Origin: CAVPJW01 sp963705525
GTDB lineage: Bacteria > Acidobacteriota > Vicinamibacteria > Vicinamibacterales > CAVPJW01
NCBI GenBank assembly: GCA_963705525.1
Contig: CAVPJW010000003.1
Location: forward strand, 310,001 to 374,000
Length of the DNA stretch: 64,000 bases
Direction of reading: 5' to 3'
Below the pieces are notes generated by a model that saw nothing but the letters and a program-made list of their open reading frames with translations, had not been told where the DNA came from and ran no database searches. Positions 8,794 through 16,521 of the stretch are shown here, one piece after another (within the stretch, counting starts at the first letter, position 1; every line of letters begins with the position of its first letter). A program made the position numbers and the translations under genes.

Positions 8794-10354
8794 GCTGCAT
8801 CAAATACACCATCTGACTCGACGACTGGAACGCCCAGTTGTACGCACGCACCGGGCGGTTCGCATCGATCGTCATCGCCGTCTGAAACAGTCGATCGAAG
8901 CGGCGCCTGAACCGGGCGCGCTGCTCCTCGTCGCGGGAAAAGTAGATTCCCATTGCGAAACTATATGCCTGCTCGGTGCTGTGTCGCTCGACACCCTGTT
9001 CCTGCGGATTCGACTCGTCGTCTCCCGCATGCTTATCGCCGAAGCAATCGACGATGTAGTGCATCTTGGAACCGTCGGCAACGAAGCCGCGGCGGTCGAG
9101 GAAGTCGCAGGCCTTGGTCACCATCGGCGGGATTCTGGAATCGCCGGTGAGCAGCCAGCATTCGAAGAGCGCGCTCAGCAGGATGGCGGTCATCCACGGC
9201 GACGTGGCGCCTTCAAGCATCGTCTCATTCGGATCGTAGAGAGCCCAGTTCTGGCGGAACGATCCGTCAGGAGGACGCCCATCCGGAGGATGGGTCTGAT
9301 GCTGCTCGAGCGCATCGACGTATGCGATTGCTTTGCGCCAATATGTCAGGTCTCCGGTCAGCTCCCACCCATGGAGCACGCCGAGCAGGCCATAGGCCTG
9401 ATGCCGCGGACTCCAGAAGAGCCTGCCCTTCTCCGGATCGGTGCCGAGAGGAGGCACCGTGTAGCGATCGGGTCGATAGACGGGATCCCAATGATGGAGG
9501 CAGAACGCCGCCATCACCTTTCCCGCGTCGAGGAAGCGGTCGTCACCCGTCATCAGATAGTGGATGTGCATCGCCCTGGGATACACATACTTCAGGTCCA
9601 CGCCTTTGAGGGTGAAGAACCCGGCGTCGGGCCCGTTCATCTCGGTGTGTGTGCGCATGAAATGCGCAGCGTGATAGGCGGCGCTCAGAAACTTGACGTC
9701 GCCGGTCCTGATGTATTGCTTGTACCAGCACGTGGGCCGGTCGAAAAGCCAGTGGTGGTAGACATCGCTGTCGAGATACTTCAGGGACTCAGGAAAACTT
9801 CGTTCAACCTGTTTGTCGTATTCGGCGTAGCGACCCGACTGGCTCGTCGGCACCTGGGGACCGGCGACCCACGACGCGCACATCCAGTTGGACGGAAGCG
9901 TGACGAGGACGCGCGGTTCCTCGATGACGACGGTCTCGGCGGGCGAGCGTCGGTTGTCGAACGGGGTCCAGGTTCGCGCCTCGCGAGGCGACTCGTCGAA
10001 TGCAACATGGACGCGTTTCTCCGCGTGTGTCGACCACTCGACCTCGAACTGCAGATGGACCGCACGCGCCGTGCCTGTTTGGCCGTCGATGCGCCAAGGC
10101 TCCAGCTGTTTGAAGCTCAGCGGGAGTTCACGCCCCGCCGAATCGGTCGCGCGAATGCGCGCCGGCTCCAGGTGGAAATCGGGTGGGAGTGGAATCGCGG
10201 CGTTCACGATGTCCCGCGTCCGGTCCGACGTGAATCGATGGAGTTCCAGGTCGAGGCTACGACCTGGCATGGATGGACGGGGCCGCTCGATGTCCGTTCG
10301 CCGCAGGCCCCAGGCCGCTGCGCCGATCAGGAGATTGCGCCGGGAAAGCGTCAT
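8789..10354 (-). CDS. Tat-exported (alpha/alpha)6-toroid-like protein, possible polysaccharide-processing enzyme
   Basis: A 521-residue protein with the Tat-like start TLSRRNLLIGAAAW. Residues of roughly 40-160 look like a beta-rich RIFT-type domain (IPLPPDFHLEPARIRATDSA). The rest is helical repeats rich in Trp, His and Tyr (YHHWLFDRPTCWYKQY, FWSPRHQAYGLLGVLHGWEL), resembling six-hairpin glycosidases and exo-rhamnogalacturonan lyase-like proteins. Catalytic residues cannot be named with confidence. It is divergent from the aminosugar operon at 10448 and shares its 93-bp control region, which suggests common regulation and a role in releasing sugars. It could also be a structural homologue without lyase activity. 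Confidence 0.6.
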   Translation of the reverse strand: MTLSRRNLLIGAAAWGLRRTDIERPRPSMPGRSLDLELHRFTSDRTRDIVNAAIPLPPDFHLEPARIRATDSAGRELPLSFKQLEPWRIDGQTGTARAVHLQFEVEWSTHAEKRVHVAFDESPREARTWTPFDNRRSPAETVVIEEPRVLVTLPSNWMCASWVAGPQVPTSQSGRYAEYDKQVERSFPESLKYLDSDVYHHWLFDRPTCWYKQYIRTGDVKFLSAAYHAAHFMRTHTEMNGPDAGFFTLKGVDLKYVYPRAMHIHYLMTGDDRFLDAGKVMAAFCLHHWDPVYRPDRYTVPPLGTDPEKGRLFWSPRHQAYGLLGVLHGWELTGDLTYWRKAIAYVDALEQHQTHPPDGRPPDGSFRQNWALYDPNETMLEGATSPWMTAILLSALFECWLLTGDSRIPPMVTKACDFLDRRGFVADGSKMHYIVDCFGDKHAGDDESNPQEQGVERHSTEQAYSFAMGIYFSRDEEQRARFRRRFDRLFQTAMTIDANRPVRAYNWAFQSSSQMVYLMQQ

Positions 10355-10374
10355 GGGCGGGTAGAAATTGACTC

Positions 10375-10413
10375 CTTCGTTTATTTACGATAATCTACTT
10401 TTACTTTCGTTTC
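10375..10413 (+). promoter_or_regulatory. Candidate DeoR-family operator (direct TTCGTTT boxes)
   Basis: CTTCGTTTA (10375-10383) and CTTTCGTTTC (10404-10413) are direct repeats in the AT-rich gap between two divergent genes. They resemble the TTTCRTTTY core known for AgaR-type DeoR regulators. This gap is the natural control point for both the exported enzyme and the agaS operon. Confidence 0.4.
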
Positions 10414-10447
10414 AACCGGCCTTTCAGGACAGGAGGCGCCGATTCCG

Positions 10448-11662
10448 TTGCCGCCATCCCTCGCCGACCTCATCGCGCGGCTCTCGCCGCAGGCGCCCCA
10501 TCTCGCGGCGCTAGCCGGCGCCGACCAGCAGCAGCGCGGATACTCGCACACGCTCCGGGAGATTCTGCAACAACCTCTGACTTGGCGTGACACTTCTGTG
10601 CGTATGCGCCAGTCGGCCGCACTCGTCGCGGCTTCTCTCGCAGACGCCGGCATCGGGCGCGGACAGGGCGCCATCGTATTGATCGGGTCGGGCAGTTCGC
10701 TCTACGCTGGCGCGTCCGCGCGCGAATCGCTCGTGCGCGCATTCGGCGTGCATGTGCAGGGGACGGCGGCAGGCGACATCTTGACGCATCTGGATTCGGT
10801 GCTTCCTCCGGAGGAGGCGCTGCTCGTCATCTCGGTCGCGCGATCGGGCAACAGTCCCGAAAGCTGCGGCGCCCTCGACGCGTTGCTCACACATCGACCC
10901 CGGGCACGGCATCTCGTGTTGAGCTGCTGTGCGAAGGGAAAGCTCGCCACACGCTATGGCGGCGAACGACGCGTGCGGGCCGTGCTCCTGGACGAGGCGA
11001 CCTGTGACCAGAGCCTCGTCATGACGAGCAGCTTCACCAATCTTGCTCTCGCATGCCGCTTCCCCGCCTATCTCGATCGTCCACAGTCGTTTGACGACCT
11101 CTCTGTCGCGCTGTCATCAACGGTCGAGCGCCTTCTGCTGGACGATGGGGAAAGGCTGTCAGAGGTGGGTAGCGGCAACATTCGTTCGGCGGTCTTTCTG
11201 GGCAGCGGCGACCGGTTTCAATCGGCGCGGGAATCCGCGCTCAAGATGCTCGAGATGACCGCGGGCCAGGTGGCGACATTTCCGGAGACGTTCCTGGGCC
11301 TCCGCCACGGTCCGATGAGCACGGTGCATGATGACGGACTGATCGTGTGTTTTGTCTCGTCCGACCCCACTGTTCGGGCGTACGAGATCGATGTCATCGC
11401 CGAGTTGAACGACAAGCAACTCAAGGCCCGCAAGGTCATCGTCGGCGAGTCCATTCCGAATGAACTGGCGCGAGAAGACGATGCAATCGTCGAGTGCGCG
11501 GGCCTGGCCGCCATCGGGGACATGCACGCGCCGCTCGTCGATGTCGTCGTCGGCCAGCTGCTGGCCTTCTTCCGTTGCCTGTCACTGGGATTGAAACCGG
11601 ACACGCCGTCACCGACGGGCGCGATATCAAGGGTGGTGAGGGATTTCAAGATTCATCAGTAA
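10448..11662 (+). CDS. agaS: SIS-domain aldose/ketose isomerase or aminosugar-6-phosphate deaminase (AgaS-like)
   Basis: A 404-residue protein with two SIS domains: IVLIGSGSSLYAGASARESL then ISVARSGNSPESCGALD, and in the second half ESALKMLEMTAGQVATF with LGLRHGPMS. The RHGP ending is typical of AgaS. The start is a TTG with AGGAGG about 11 bases upstream. AgaS-type enzymes convert galactosamine-6-phosphate to tagatose-6-phosphate in the cytosol. It is first in a run of six same-strand genes (two PfkB kinases, MFS porter, nagB, kduD), which supports an aminosugar role. Specificity for galactosamine over glucosamine is inferred. Confidence 0.85.
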   Translation: MPPSLADLIARLSPQAPHLAALAGADQQQRGYSHTLREILQQPLTWRDTSVRMRQSAALVAASLADAGIGRGQGAIVLIGSGSSLYAGASARESLVRAFGVHVQGTAAGDILTHLDSVLPPEEALLVISVARSGNSPESCGALDALLTHRPRARHLVLSCCAKGKLATRYGGERRVRAVLLDEATCDQSLVMTSSFTNLALACRFPAYLDRPQSFDDLSVALSSTVERLLLDDGERLSEVGSGNIRSAVFLGSGDRFQSARESALKMLEMTAGQVATFPETFLGLRHGPMSTVHDDGLIVCFVSSDPTVRAYEIDVIAELNDKQLKARKVIVGESIPNELAREDDAIVECAGLAAIGDMHAPLVDVVVGQLLAFFRCLSLGLKPDTPSPTGAISRVVRDFKIHQ

Positions 11663-11730
11663 TCAGTTATCAGTTTTCAGTTAGCCAACACTCAGTCTAA
11701 GAACCAAGTCCTAAGAACTAAGAACTGCCA
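11653..11730. repeat. Word repeats, families D (ATCAGTTATCAGTT) and A (AAGAACTAAG)
   Basis: CATCAGTAATCAGTTATCAGTTTTCAGTTAG is followed by CTAAGAACCAAGTCCTAAGAACTAAGAAC. The first words contain the TAA stop of the agaS-like gene, and the last end three bases before the next start codon region. The gap holds nothing else. Confidence 0.75.
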
Positions 11731-11733
11731 CGA

Positions 11734-12660
11734 ATGCAGAAAAGCGTTCTCGTGACCGGCGAACTAAACCCAGACCTCGTCCTGCAGGGGTACCAGTCGT
11801 TCCCTGCGCTCGGGAAAGAAGTACTGGTAGAAGATTTCGTGTCGACGCTGGGCAGCGCGTCGGCCATTTGCGCCGCCGGCCTCGCGAAGCTCGGAACACC
11901 CGTGTCGTTCATCGGCAAGGTCGGGGCCGATCTGTGGGGCGATTTCAGCCGAGACGCGCTCGCCGCCGAGGGCGTGGATGTTTCACTGCTGATCCGCGAT
12001 CCCGCCGTCAAGACTGGGGTGACCGTTTCCGTCACGTCCCACTCGGATCGCGCGCTCATCACCTATCCCGGCGCCATCGTCGCGCTTGTCGGGACCGACG
12101 TGTCGGACGAGGTCCTTCGACGGTTCAACCATCTGCACATGTCGTCGTATTTTCTTCAGGAAGGCATGCGGCGCACGTGCCGCGATCTGTTCGCGCGCGC
12201 GCGAACGCACGGTCTCACCGTTTCCCTCGATCCCGGCTTCGATCCGTCCGAGCGCTGGGAGCGCGACCTGATCGACACATTGCGAGAGGTCGATCTGTTC
12301 TTTCCGAACGAAGTCGAGCTCGCCGGGATCACGGGGGAAACAGATCCCGAGCGTGCGCTGAACATGCTGACCAACAAGCGCACGAGAACGATCGCCAAGC
12401 TCGGACGAAGCGGATGCGCCACGCTCGACAAGGGCCGATTCGTCCACGTCCCTGCCTTCCAGGTCGAGCCCGTTGACACGACCGGCGCGGGCGATTCCTT
12501 CGATGCCGGCTTTCTTCACGCGTGGCTTCAGGATCGCCCGCTGATGGAGTGTCTCAGGTGGGGCGCCGCCTGCGGCGCGTTGTCCACGCGCGCATCCGGC
12601 GGCACGCCGGGTCAGCCCACCGCGGCCGACGTCGAAGAGTTCCTCAGGACCAGACCGTGA
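11734..12660 (+). CDS. PfkB family carbohydrate kinase (ribokinase/KDG kinase type)
   Basis: A 308-residue kinase of normal PfkB length. It has the N-terminal sugar-binding GELNPDLVLQG region, GSASAICAAGLAKLG, and the C-terminal anion-hole and catalytic motif DTTGAGDSFDAGF. It phosphorylates a sugar or keto-sugar acid with ATP. Within an operon that also holds a kduD-like dehydrogenase it could be the 2-keto-3-deoxygluconate kinase. It could equally be a second hexose kinase; sequence alone does not separate them. Its stop overlaps the GTG start of the next kinase (GTGA), a sign of translational coupling. Confidence 0.82.
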   Translation: MQKSVLVTGELNPDLVLQGYQSFPALGKEVLVEDFVSTLGSASAICAAGLAKLGTPVSFIGKVGADLWGDFSRDALAAEGVDVSLLIRDPAVKTGVTVSVTSHSDRALITYPGAIVALVGTDVSDEVLRRFNHLHMSSYFLQEGMRRTCRDLFARARTHGLTVSLDPGFDPSERWERDLIDTLREVDLFFPNEVELAGITGETDPERALNMLTNKRTRTIAKLGRSGCATLDKGRFVHVPAFQVEPVDTTGAGDSFDAGFLHAWLQDRPLMECLRWGAACGALSTRASGGTPGQPTAADVEEFLRTRP

Positions 12661-13586
12661 GCATCGTCGTCGGCGGCTTCAACACGGCGATCGAGCGCTT
12701 CGCCGACGGGAATCCGATGAAGCCGGGCGAGGTCGCGCGCGTCGATCACGTGCGCGTCTGGCCCGGAGGCAAGGGCCTGCACGTGGCACAGGCTGCCGCC
12801 GCGCTCGGCGGTCGCGTGCGTCTCGTCGGCATCATCGACGAGATGCACGAACGCTGGTTCGACGCGTTCCTGAAATCCCGCGGCGTGGAATTCCGCGGTG
12901 TTCGCGTGGCGGGTGACGTCCGTACGTGCCTGGCGATTCGCCATCCCGACGGTGGCATCACCGAGATTCTGGAGCCGGGCCCGACGCTGTCCGATGAGGA
13001 ACAGCAGCGGCTCATGCGCGATTACGTCGAAAGCGCGAGGGCCGCGGCCGTCTCGATCCTGTCGGGCAGTGTTCCGGCAGGAATGCCGCAGGACGTGTAC
13101 GCTTCGGCGATTGCCGGGCTCGCGCAATCTCAAACGCGGGTGCTGCTCGACGCGAGCGGCGAACGGCTGCGCCTGGGCATCGCCGCACGCCCGTTCATGA
13201 TCAAGCCGAATCGCCGCGAGGCGGAAGAACTCTCCGGCCGCACCATCCGCACGACGGACGATGCGATTGCGGTCGCTCGCGAGCTCGGACGACGAGGCCT
13301 CCATCTCGTCGTGATATCGCTCGGTGCCGAAGGGCTGGTCGCGGCGTGGGAGGATCGAGTGTATTCAATCGCTCCGCCGGTGCTCAAAGCCGTCAACACT
13401 GTCGGCGCCGGAGACTGCCTGCTCGGCGGCATTGCCGTCGGTCTCGCGCGCGGTCTCGGTGAAGACGATGTCCTTCGGCACGGAGCGGCCGCCGGCGCGG
13501 CGAAGGTTCTCACCGAGGAAACCGGCATGCTCGATCCATCAGACTTCGAGCGCATCTATGATCAGATCCGCGTGACGCGCCACTGA
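12657..13586 (+). CDS. PfkB family hexose-phosphate kinase (tagatose-6-phosphate kinase/1-phosphofructokinase, LacC-like)
   Basis: Starts at GTG 12657, overlapping the previous stop by three bases, giving 309 residues. It shows the LacC/FruK pattern: GGFNTAIER near the N terminus, WPGGKGLHVAQAAAALGG, NRREAEELSG and NTVGAGDCLLGG with the catalytic Asp. These enzymes make 1,6-bisphosphates of tagatose or fructose for aldolase cleavage. With agaS and nagB present, tagatose-6-phosphate is the favoured substrate. No aldolase gene is visible nearby. Its stop overlaps the following MFS start (TGATG). Confidence 0.83.
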   Translation: MSIVVGGFNTAIERFADGNPMKPGEVARVDHVRVWPGGKGLHVAQAAAALGGRVRLVGIIDEMHERWFDAFLKSRGVEFRGVRVAGDVRTCLAIRHPDGGITEILEPGPTLSDEEQQRLMRDYVESARAAAVSILSGSVPAGMPQDVYASAIAGLAQSQTRVLLDASGERLRLGIAARPFMIKPNRREAEELSGRTIRTTDDAIAVARELGRRGLHLVVISLGAEGLVAAWEDRVYSIAPPVLKAVNTVGAGDCLLGGIAVGLARGLGEDDVLRHGAAAGAAKVLTEETGMLDPSDFERIYDQIRVTRH

Positions 13587-14875
13587 TGCTTCGCAAGTAT
13601 CGCTGGTGGATCGGCGGTTTGCTCTTCGCTTCGACGGTGATCAACTACATCGATCGCCAGGCGCTCAGCGTCCTCGCGCCTCACTTGAAGACCGAGTTCA
13701 GCTGGGACAATCAGGACTTCGCGTTCATCATCATCGCGTTTCGCGCGGCGTATGCCGTGATGCAACTCGTCGCGGGCCCGATCGTGGATCGCATCGGCAC
13801 ACGGAAGGGTCTAAGCCTGGCGGTGGCCTGGTACTCGATCGCCGCGATGCTGACGCCGCTCGCCACGGGCCTCAGGAGCTTCGCGTTCTTCAGGTTTCTG
13901 CTGGGCATGGGCGAGGCCGGCAACTGGCCCGCTGCCACGAAGGCCGTCGGCGAATGGTTTCCGCGGAAGGAGCGCGGGTGGGCCGTCGCGCTCTTCGACA
14001 GCGGATCATCTGTCGGCGCGGCCGTCGCGCCATTCATCGTCCTCGGCATCTATCACTATTTCGGGGGCTGGCGCCCGGCGTTCTTTTTGACTGCCTGCCT
14101 CGGATGGATCTGGCTCGCGGTCTGGCGACGGAGCTACTATCCGCCGGACGAGCATCCGACGCTCTCCGCCAAAGAGCGCGACGCGATTCTGGCGGATCAC
14201 CGCGAGGAAGAAGGCGAGGAACGTCAGGAAGCCGGCTCGGCCGGAACGACACCGAGCCGGCTGGGCCTGCTTCGCATCCCGCAGACGTGGGGCGTCGTCC
14301 TCGGCCGAAGCCTGACGGATCCGACGTGGTTCATGGTGACCGACTGGTTTGCGATCTATCTCGTCAGCCGCGGATTCAAGCTCGAGGACACCCTCGCCGG
14401 TTTCTGGGTGCCGTTTCTCGCAGCCGATCTGGGTAACTTCTTTGGCGGCGGGTGTTCGAGCGCCTTGATTGCGCGCGGATGGTCGGTGGGTCGTTCGCGC
14501 AAAACCATCATCGCGGTGATGGGCGCGGGCATGCTGATGCTGATCCCGGCCGCATTCGCAACGAGCTTCCCCGTCCTCATCGCGTTCTTCGCGATCGCGA
14601 CGTTCTCGTACGCCGCGTGGTCCACGATGATTCTGTCGCTGCCGGCCGATCTTTTTCGGCGCCATGCGGTGGCGACGGTCGCGGGCATGAGCGGCGCCGG
14701 CGCCGGGCTCGGCACGATTGTCTCGACGTTTCTGATCGGGTTCATCGCCGATCGGTTCTCGTTCGTGCCCATCCTGATCGGTGGAAGCCTGGTGCCGCTG
14801 GTGGCGACGACTCTCGTCCTCATCCTCGTCAGGAACAATCGACATTCAGGGGGTTCTCTGGTCAGACACATCTGA
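13586..14875 (+). CDS. MFS transporter, anion:cation symporter (hexuronate/aldonate) type
   Basis: A 429-residue protein with about 12 hydrophobic spans and the family signature VINYIDRQALSVLAPHLK. RIGTRKGLSLAVAWYS follows in the first intracellular loop and MGEAGNWPAATKAVGEWF in transmembrane segment 4. These match ExuT/GudP-like members of the ACS family that carry hexuronates and related acids into the cell. Located between a LacC-like kinase and nagB with overlapping start, so it is probably the uptake step of the pathway. An acidic sugar substrate fits the kduD-like gene downstream. Confidence 0.86.
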   Translation: MLRKYRWWIGGLLFASTVINYIDRQALSVLAPHLKTEFSWDNQDFAFIIIAFRAAYAVMQLVAGPIVDRIGTRKGLSLAVAWYSIAAMLTPLATGLRSFAFFRFLLGMGEAGNWPAATKAVGEWFPRKERGWAVALFDSGSSVGAAVAPFIVLGIYHYFGGWRPAFFLTACLGWIWLAVWRRSYYPPDEHPTLSAKERDAILADHREEEGEERQEAGSAGTTPSRLGLLRIPQTWGVVLGRSLTDPTWFMVTDWFAIYLVSRGFKLEDTLAGFWVPFLAADLGNFFGGGCSSALIARGWSVGRSRKTIIAVMGAGMLMLIPAAFATSFPVLIAFFAIATFSYAAWSTMILSLPADLFRRHAVATVAGMSGAGAGLGTIVSTFLIGFIADRFSFVPILIGGSLVPLVATTLVLILVRNNRHSGGSLVRHI

Positions 14876-14883
14876 CGGCAGAG

Positions 14884-14927
14884 ATTTAAGAGTTCAAGGG
14901 TTGAAGAGTTGGAGGTTCAAGAGTTCG
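14884..14927. repeat. Word repeat, family E (AGAGTTCAAGGGTT)
   Basis: TTAAGAGTTCAAGGGTTGAAGAGTTGGAGGTTCAAGAGTTCG lies between the MFS stop and the nagB start. It is a single-arm repeat; GGAG inside it may act as the ribosome-binding site of nagB. Confidence 0.65.
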
Positions 14928-14928
14928 A

Positions 14929-15717
14929 ATGGCTGAGGACCATGTGGTGAGGAGAGCGAAAGAGAAGCTGGCCATCGAGATCTACCCGAGCCGTGCGGCG
15001 ATGGGCAAGGCCGCGGCAGCGACGATCGCCGGAGAAATCCGCGATGAAATTGCACGCCGTGGCCAGGCGTCGGTGATCTTCGCCTCGGCACCGTCGCAGA
15101 ACGAGATGCTGAGCGCGCTGCGGAGCGACACCTCAATCGACTGGCGCCGCGTGACGGCCTTTCACCTTGATGAATACGTCGGCGTGGCCGCCGATCATCC
15201 CGCGTCGTTCCGTCGCTTCCTGCAGGATCGTCTGTTCGATCACGCGCCCGTACGAGCGTTCCACGGACTCAAGGGAGAAGCGCCAGATGCCGCGCAGGAG
15301 TGCCGGCGTTACGCACAGCTGCTGGCCGAAAATCCGCCCGGTCTGGCCATCCTGGGAATCGGCGAGAATGGACACCTGGCCTTTATCGATCCGCCGTTCT
15401 GCGACTTCAACGATCCTGCCGACGTGCGGGTCGTCGAGCTCGACGAGACGTGCCGCAATCAGCAGGTGCACGATGGATCGTTCGCGAGGCTCGACGATGT
15501 GCCGCGTCTCGCGTTGTCGATGACAATTCCCTTTCTCATGCGAGTCCCGCGGGCAGTGGCCATCGTGCCTGGACCCGCGAAGCGGGCCGCGATTAAGGCC
15601 GCCGTCGACGGCCCGCTCTCCACCAGCTGCCCCGCCTCGATTCTGCGCACGCATCGTGATGCGACGCTCTATCTGGATCGCGAATCGGCCGCCGCGCTCG
15701 ACGGCTTCGGTGGGTGA
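14929..15717 (+). CDS. nagB: Glucosamine-6-phosphate deaminase
   Basis: A 262-residue protein of the NagB family, matching the usual 240-270. It has FASAPSQNEM in the phosphate loop, the catalytic region AFHLDEYVGVAADHPASF, and LGIGENGHLAFIDPP with the active-site Asn-Gly-His. The enzyme turns glucosamine-6-phosphate into fructose-6-phosphate and ammonia in the cytosol. A galactosamine analogue (AgaI-like) cannot be excluded in this operon. The next gene begins within a few bases of its stop (GTGACCATG), so the two are probably cotranscribed. Confidence 0.9.
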   Translation: MAEDHVVRRAKEKLAIEIYPSRAAMGKAAAATIAGEIRDEIARRGQASVIFASAPSQNEMLSALRSDTSIDWRRVTAFHLDEYVGVAADHPASFRRFLQDRLFDHAPVRAFHGLKGEAPDAAQECRRYAQLLAENPPGLAILGIGENGHLAFIDPPFCDFNDPADVRVVELDETCRNQQVHDGSFARLDDVPRLALSMTIPFLMRVPRAVAIVPGPAKRAAIKAAVDGPLSTSCPASILRTHRDATLYLDRESAAALDGFGG

Positions 15718-15719
15718 CC

Positions 15720-16482
15720 ATGACTGATCCTTTCGATCTGACCGGGCGAGTCGCGCTCGTGACAGGTGCAAGTCGGGGCCTCGGTCAGGCCATGGCGATC
15801 GCGCTCGCGAAGGCCGGCGCTGATCTCGTGATCACCGACAGCCGCGGCAAGCTTCAGGAAACGAACGATCTGATCGCGTCGCTTGGACGACGTGTCGTCA
15901 CCGTCACAGCGGACTTCCAGCGGCCAGTCGAAGCCGTCGAAGGCGATCGCGGCCGGTTACGCCGGCGAGTTTTCCGGAGTCGACGTTCTGGTCAACAACG
16001 CCGGGACGATCGCGCGCGCGCCGTTCGAGACCTATCCGCTCGAGGAATGGAACCGCCTGCTTTCTGTCAACCTGACGTCGCCGTTCCTCCTCAGCCAGCA
16101 CGTCGTCCCGTTCATGAAGAAGCAGGGACGCGGCAAGATCATTCACGTCGCTTCTCTTCTCAGTTTTCAAGGCGGCATCCTTGTCTCGGCGTACGCGGCG
16201 ACGAAAGGCGGACTGGCACAGCTCACCAAGGCGATGGCCAACGAGCTCGCGCCGCTCGGCATCCAGGTGAACGCCGTCGCGCCGGGTTACATCGAGACCG
16301 AGAACACGCGACCGCTGCGTGAGGATCCCGAGCGCAACGTCGCCATCCGCCAGCGCATTCCGGCCGGGCGCTGGGGCCGTCCCGAAGACGTCGCGGGCGC
16401 CATCGTCTTTCTTGCTTCGTCCGCGTCCGACTATGTAAACGGTCACGTGCTCGTTGTGGATGGCGGCTGGCTGGGACGATGA
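15720..16482 (+). pseudogene. kduD: SDR family oxidoreductase, 2-deoxy-D-gluconate 3-dehydrogenase-like, one frameshift
   Basis: Begins MTDPFDLTGRVALVTGASRG with the NAD-binding TGxxxGxG pattern. The frame shifts near 15935 (after ADFQRP). The other frame continues AIAAGYAGEFSGVDVLVNNA, then the catalytic Ser and SAYAATKGGLAQLTKAMA (YxxxK), and ends VNGHVLVVDGGWLGR. Joined, it gives about 254 residues, the normal length of KduD. KduD reduces or oxidises 2-keto-3-deoxygluconate intermediates of uronate breakdown. The reading-frame break may be a sequencing error, since everything else is intact. Confidence 0.78.
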
Positions 16483-16485
16483 ACA

Positions 16486-16513
16486 GGCTCCAGGCTTTGG
16501 GCTTCGGGCTTCA
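16486..16513. repeat. Word repeat, family H (AGGCTTTGGGCTTCGGGCTTC)
   Basis: CAGGCTCCAGGCTTTGGGCTTCGGGCTTCAG occupies the short gap between the kduD-like gene and the metallophosphoesterase start. Confidence 0.6.
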
Positions 16514-16521
16514 GCACGACA

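Noticed and set aside
8732..10393. 553-codon plus-strand frame opposite the Tat-exported enzyme
   Set aside because: The minus-strand protein has a Tat leader and a coherent fold; the plus-strand product is low-complexity and Arg/His-rich, as shadows are.
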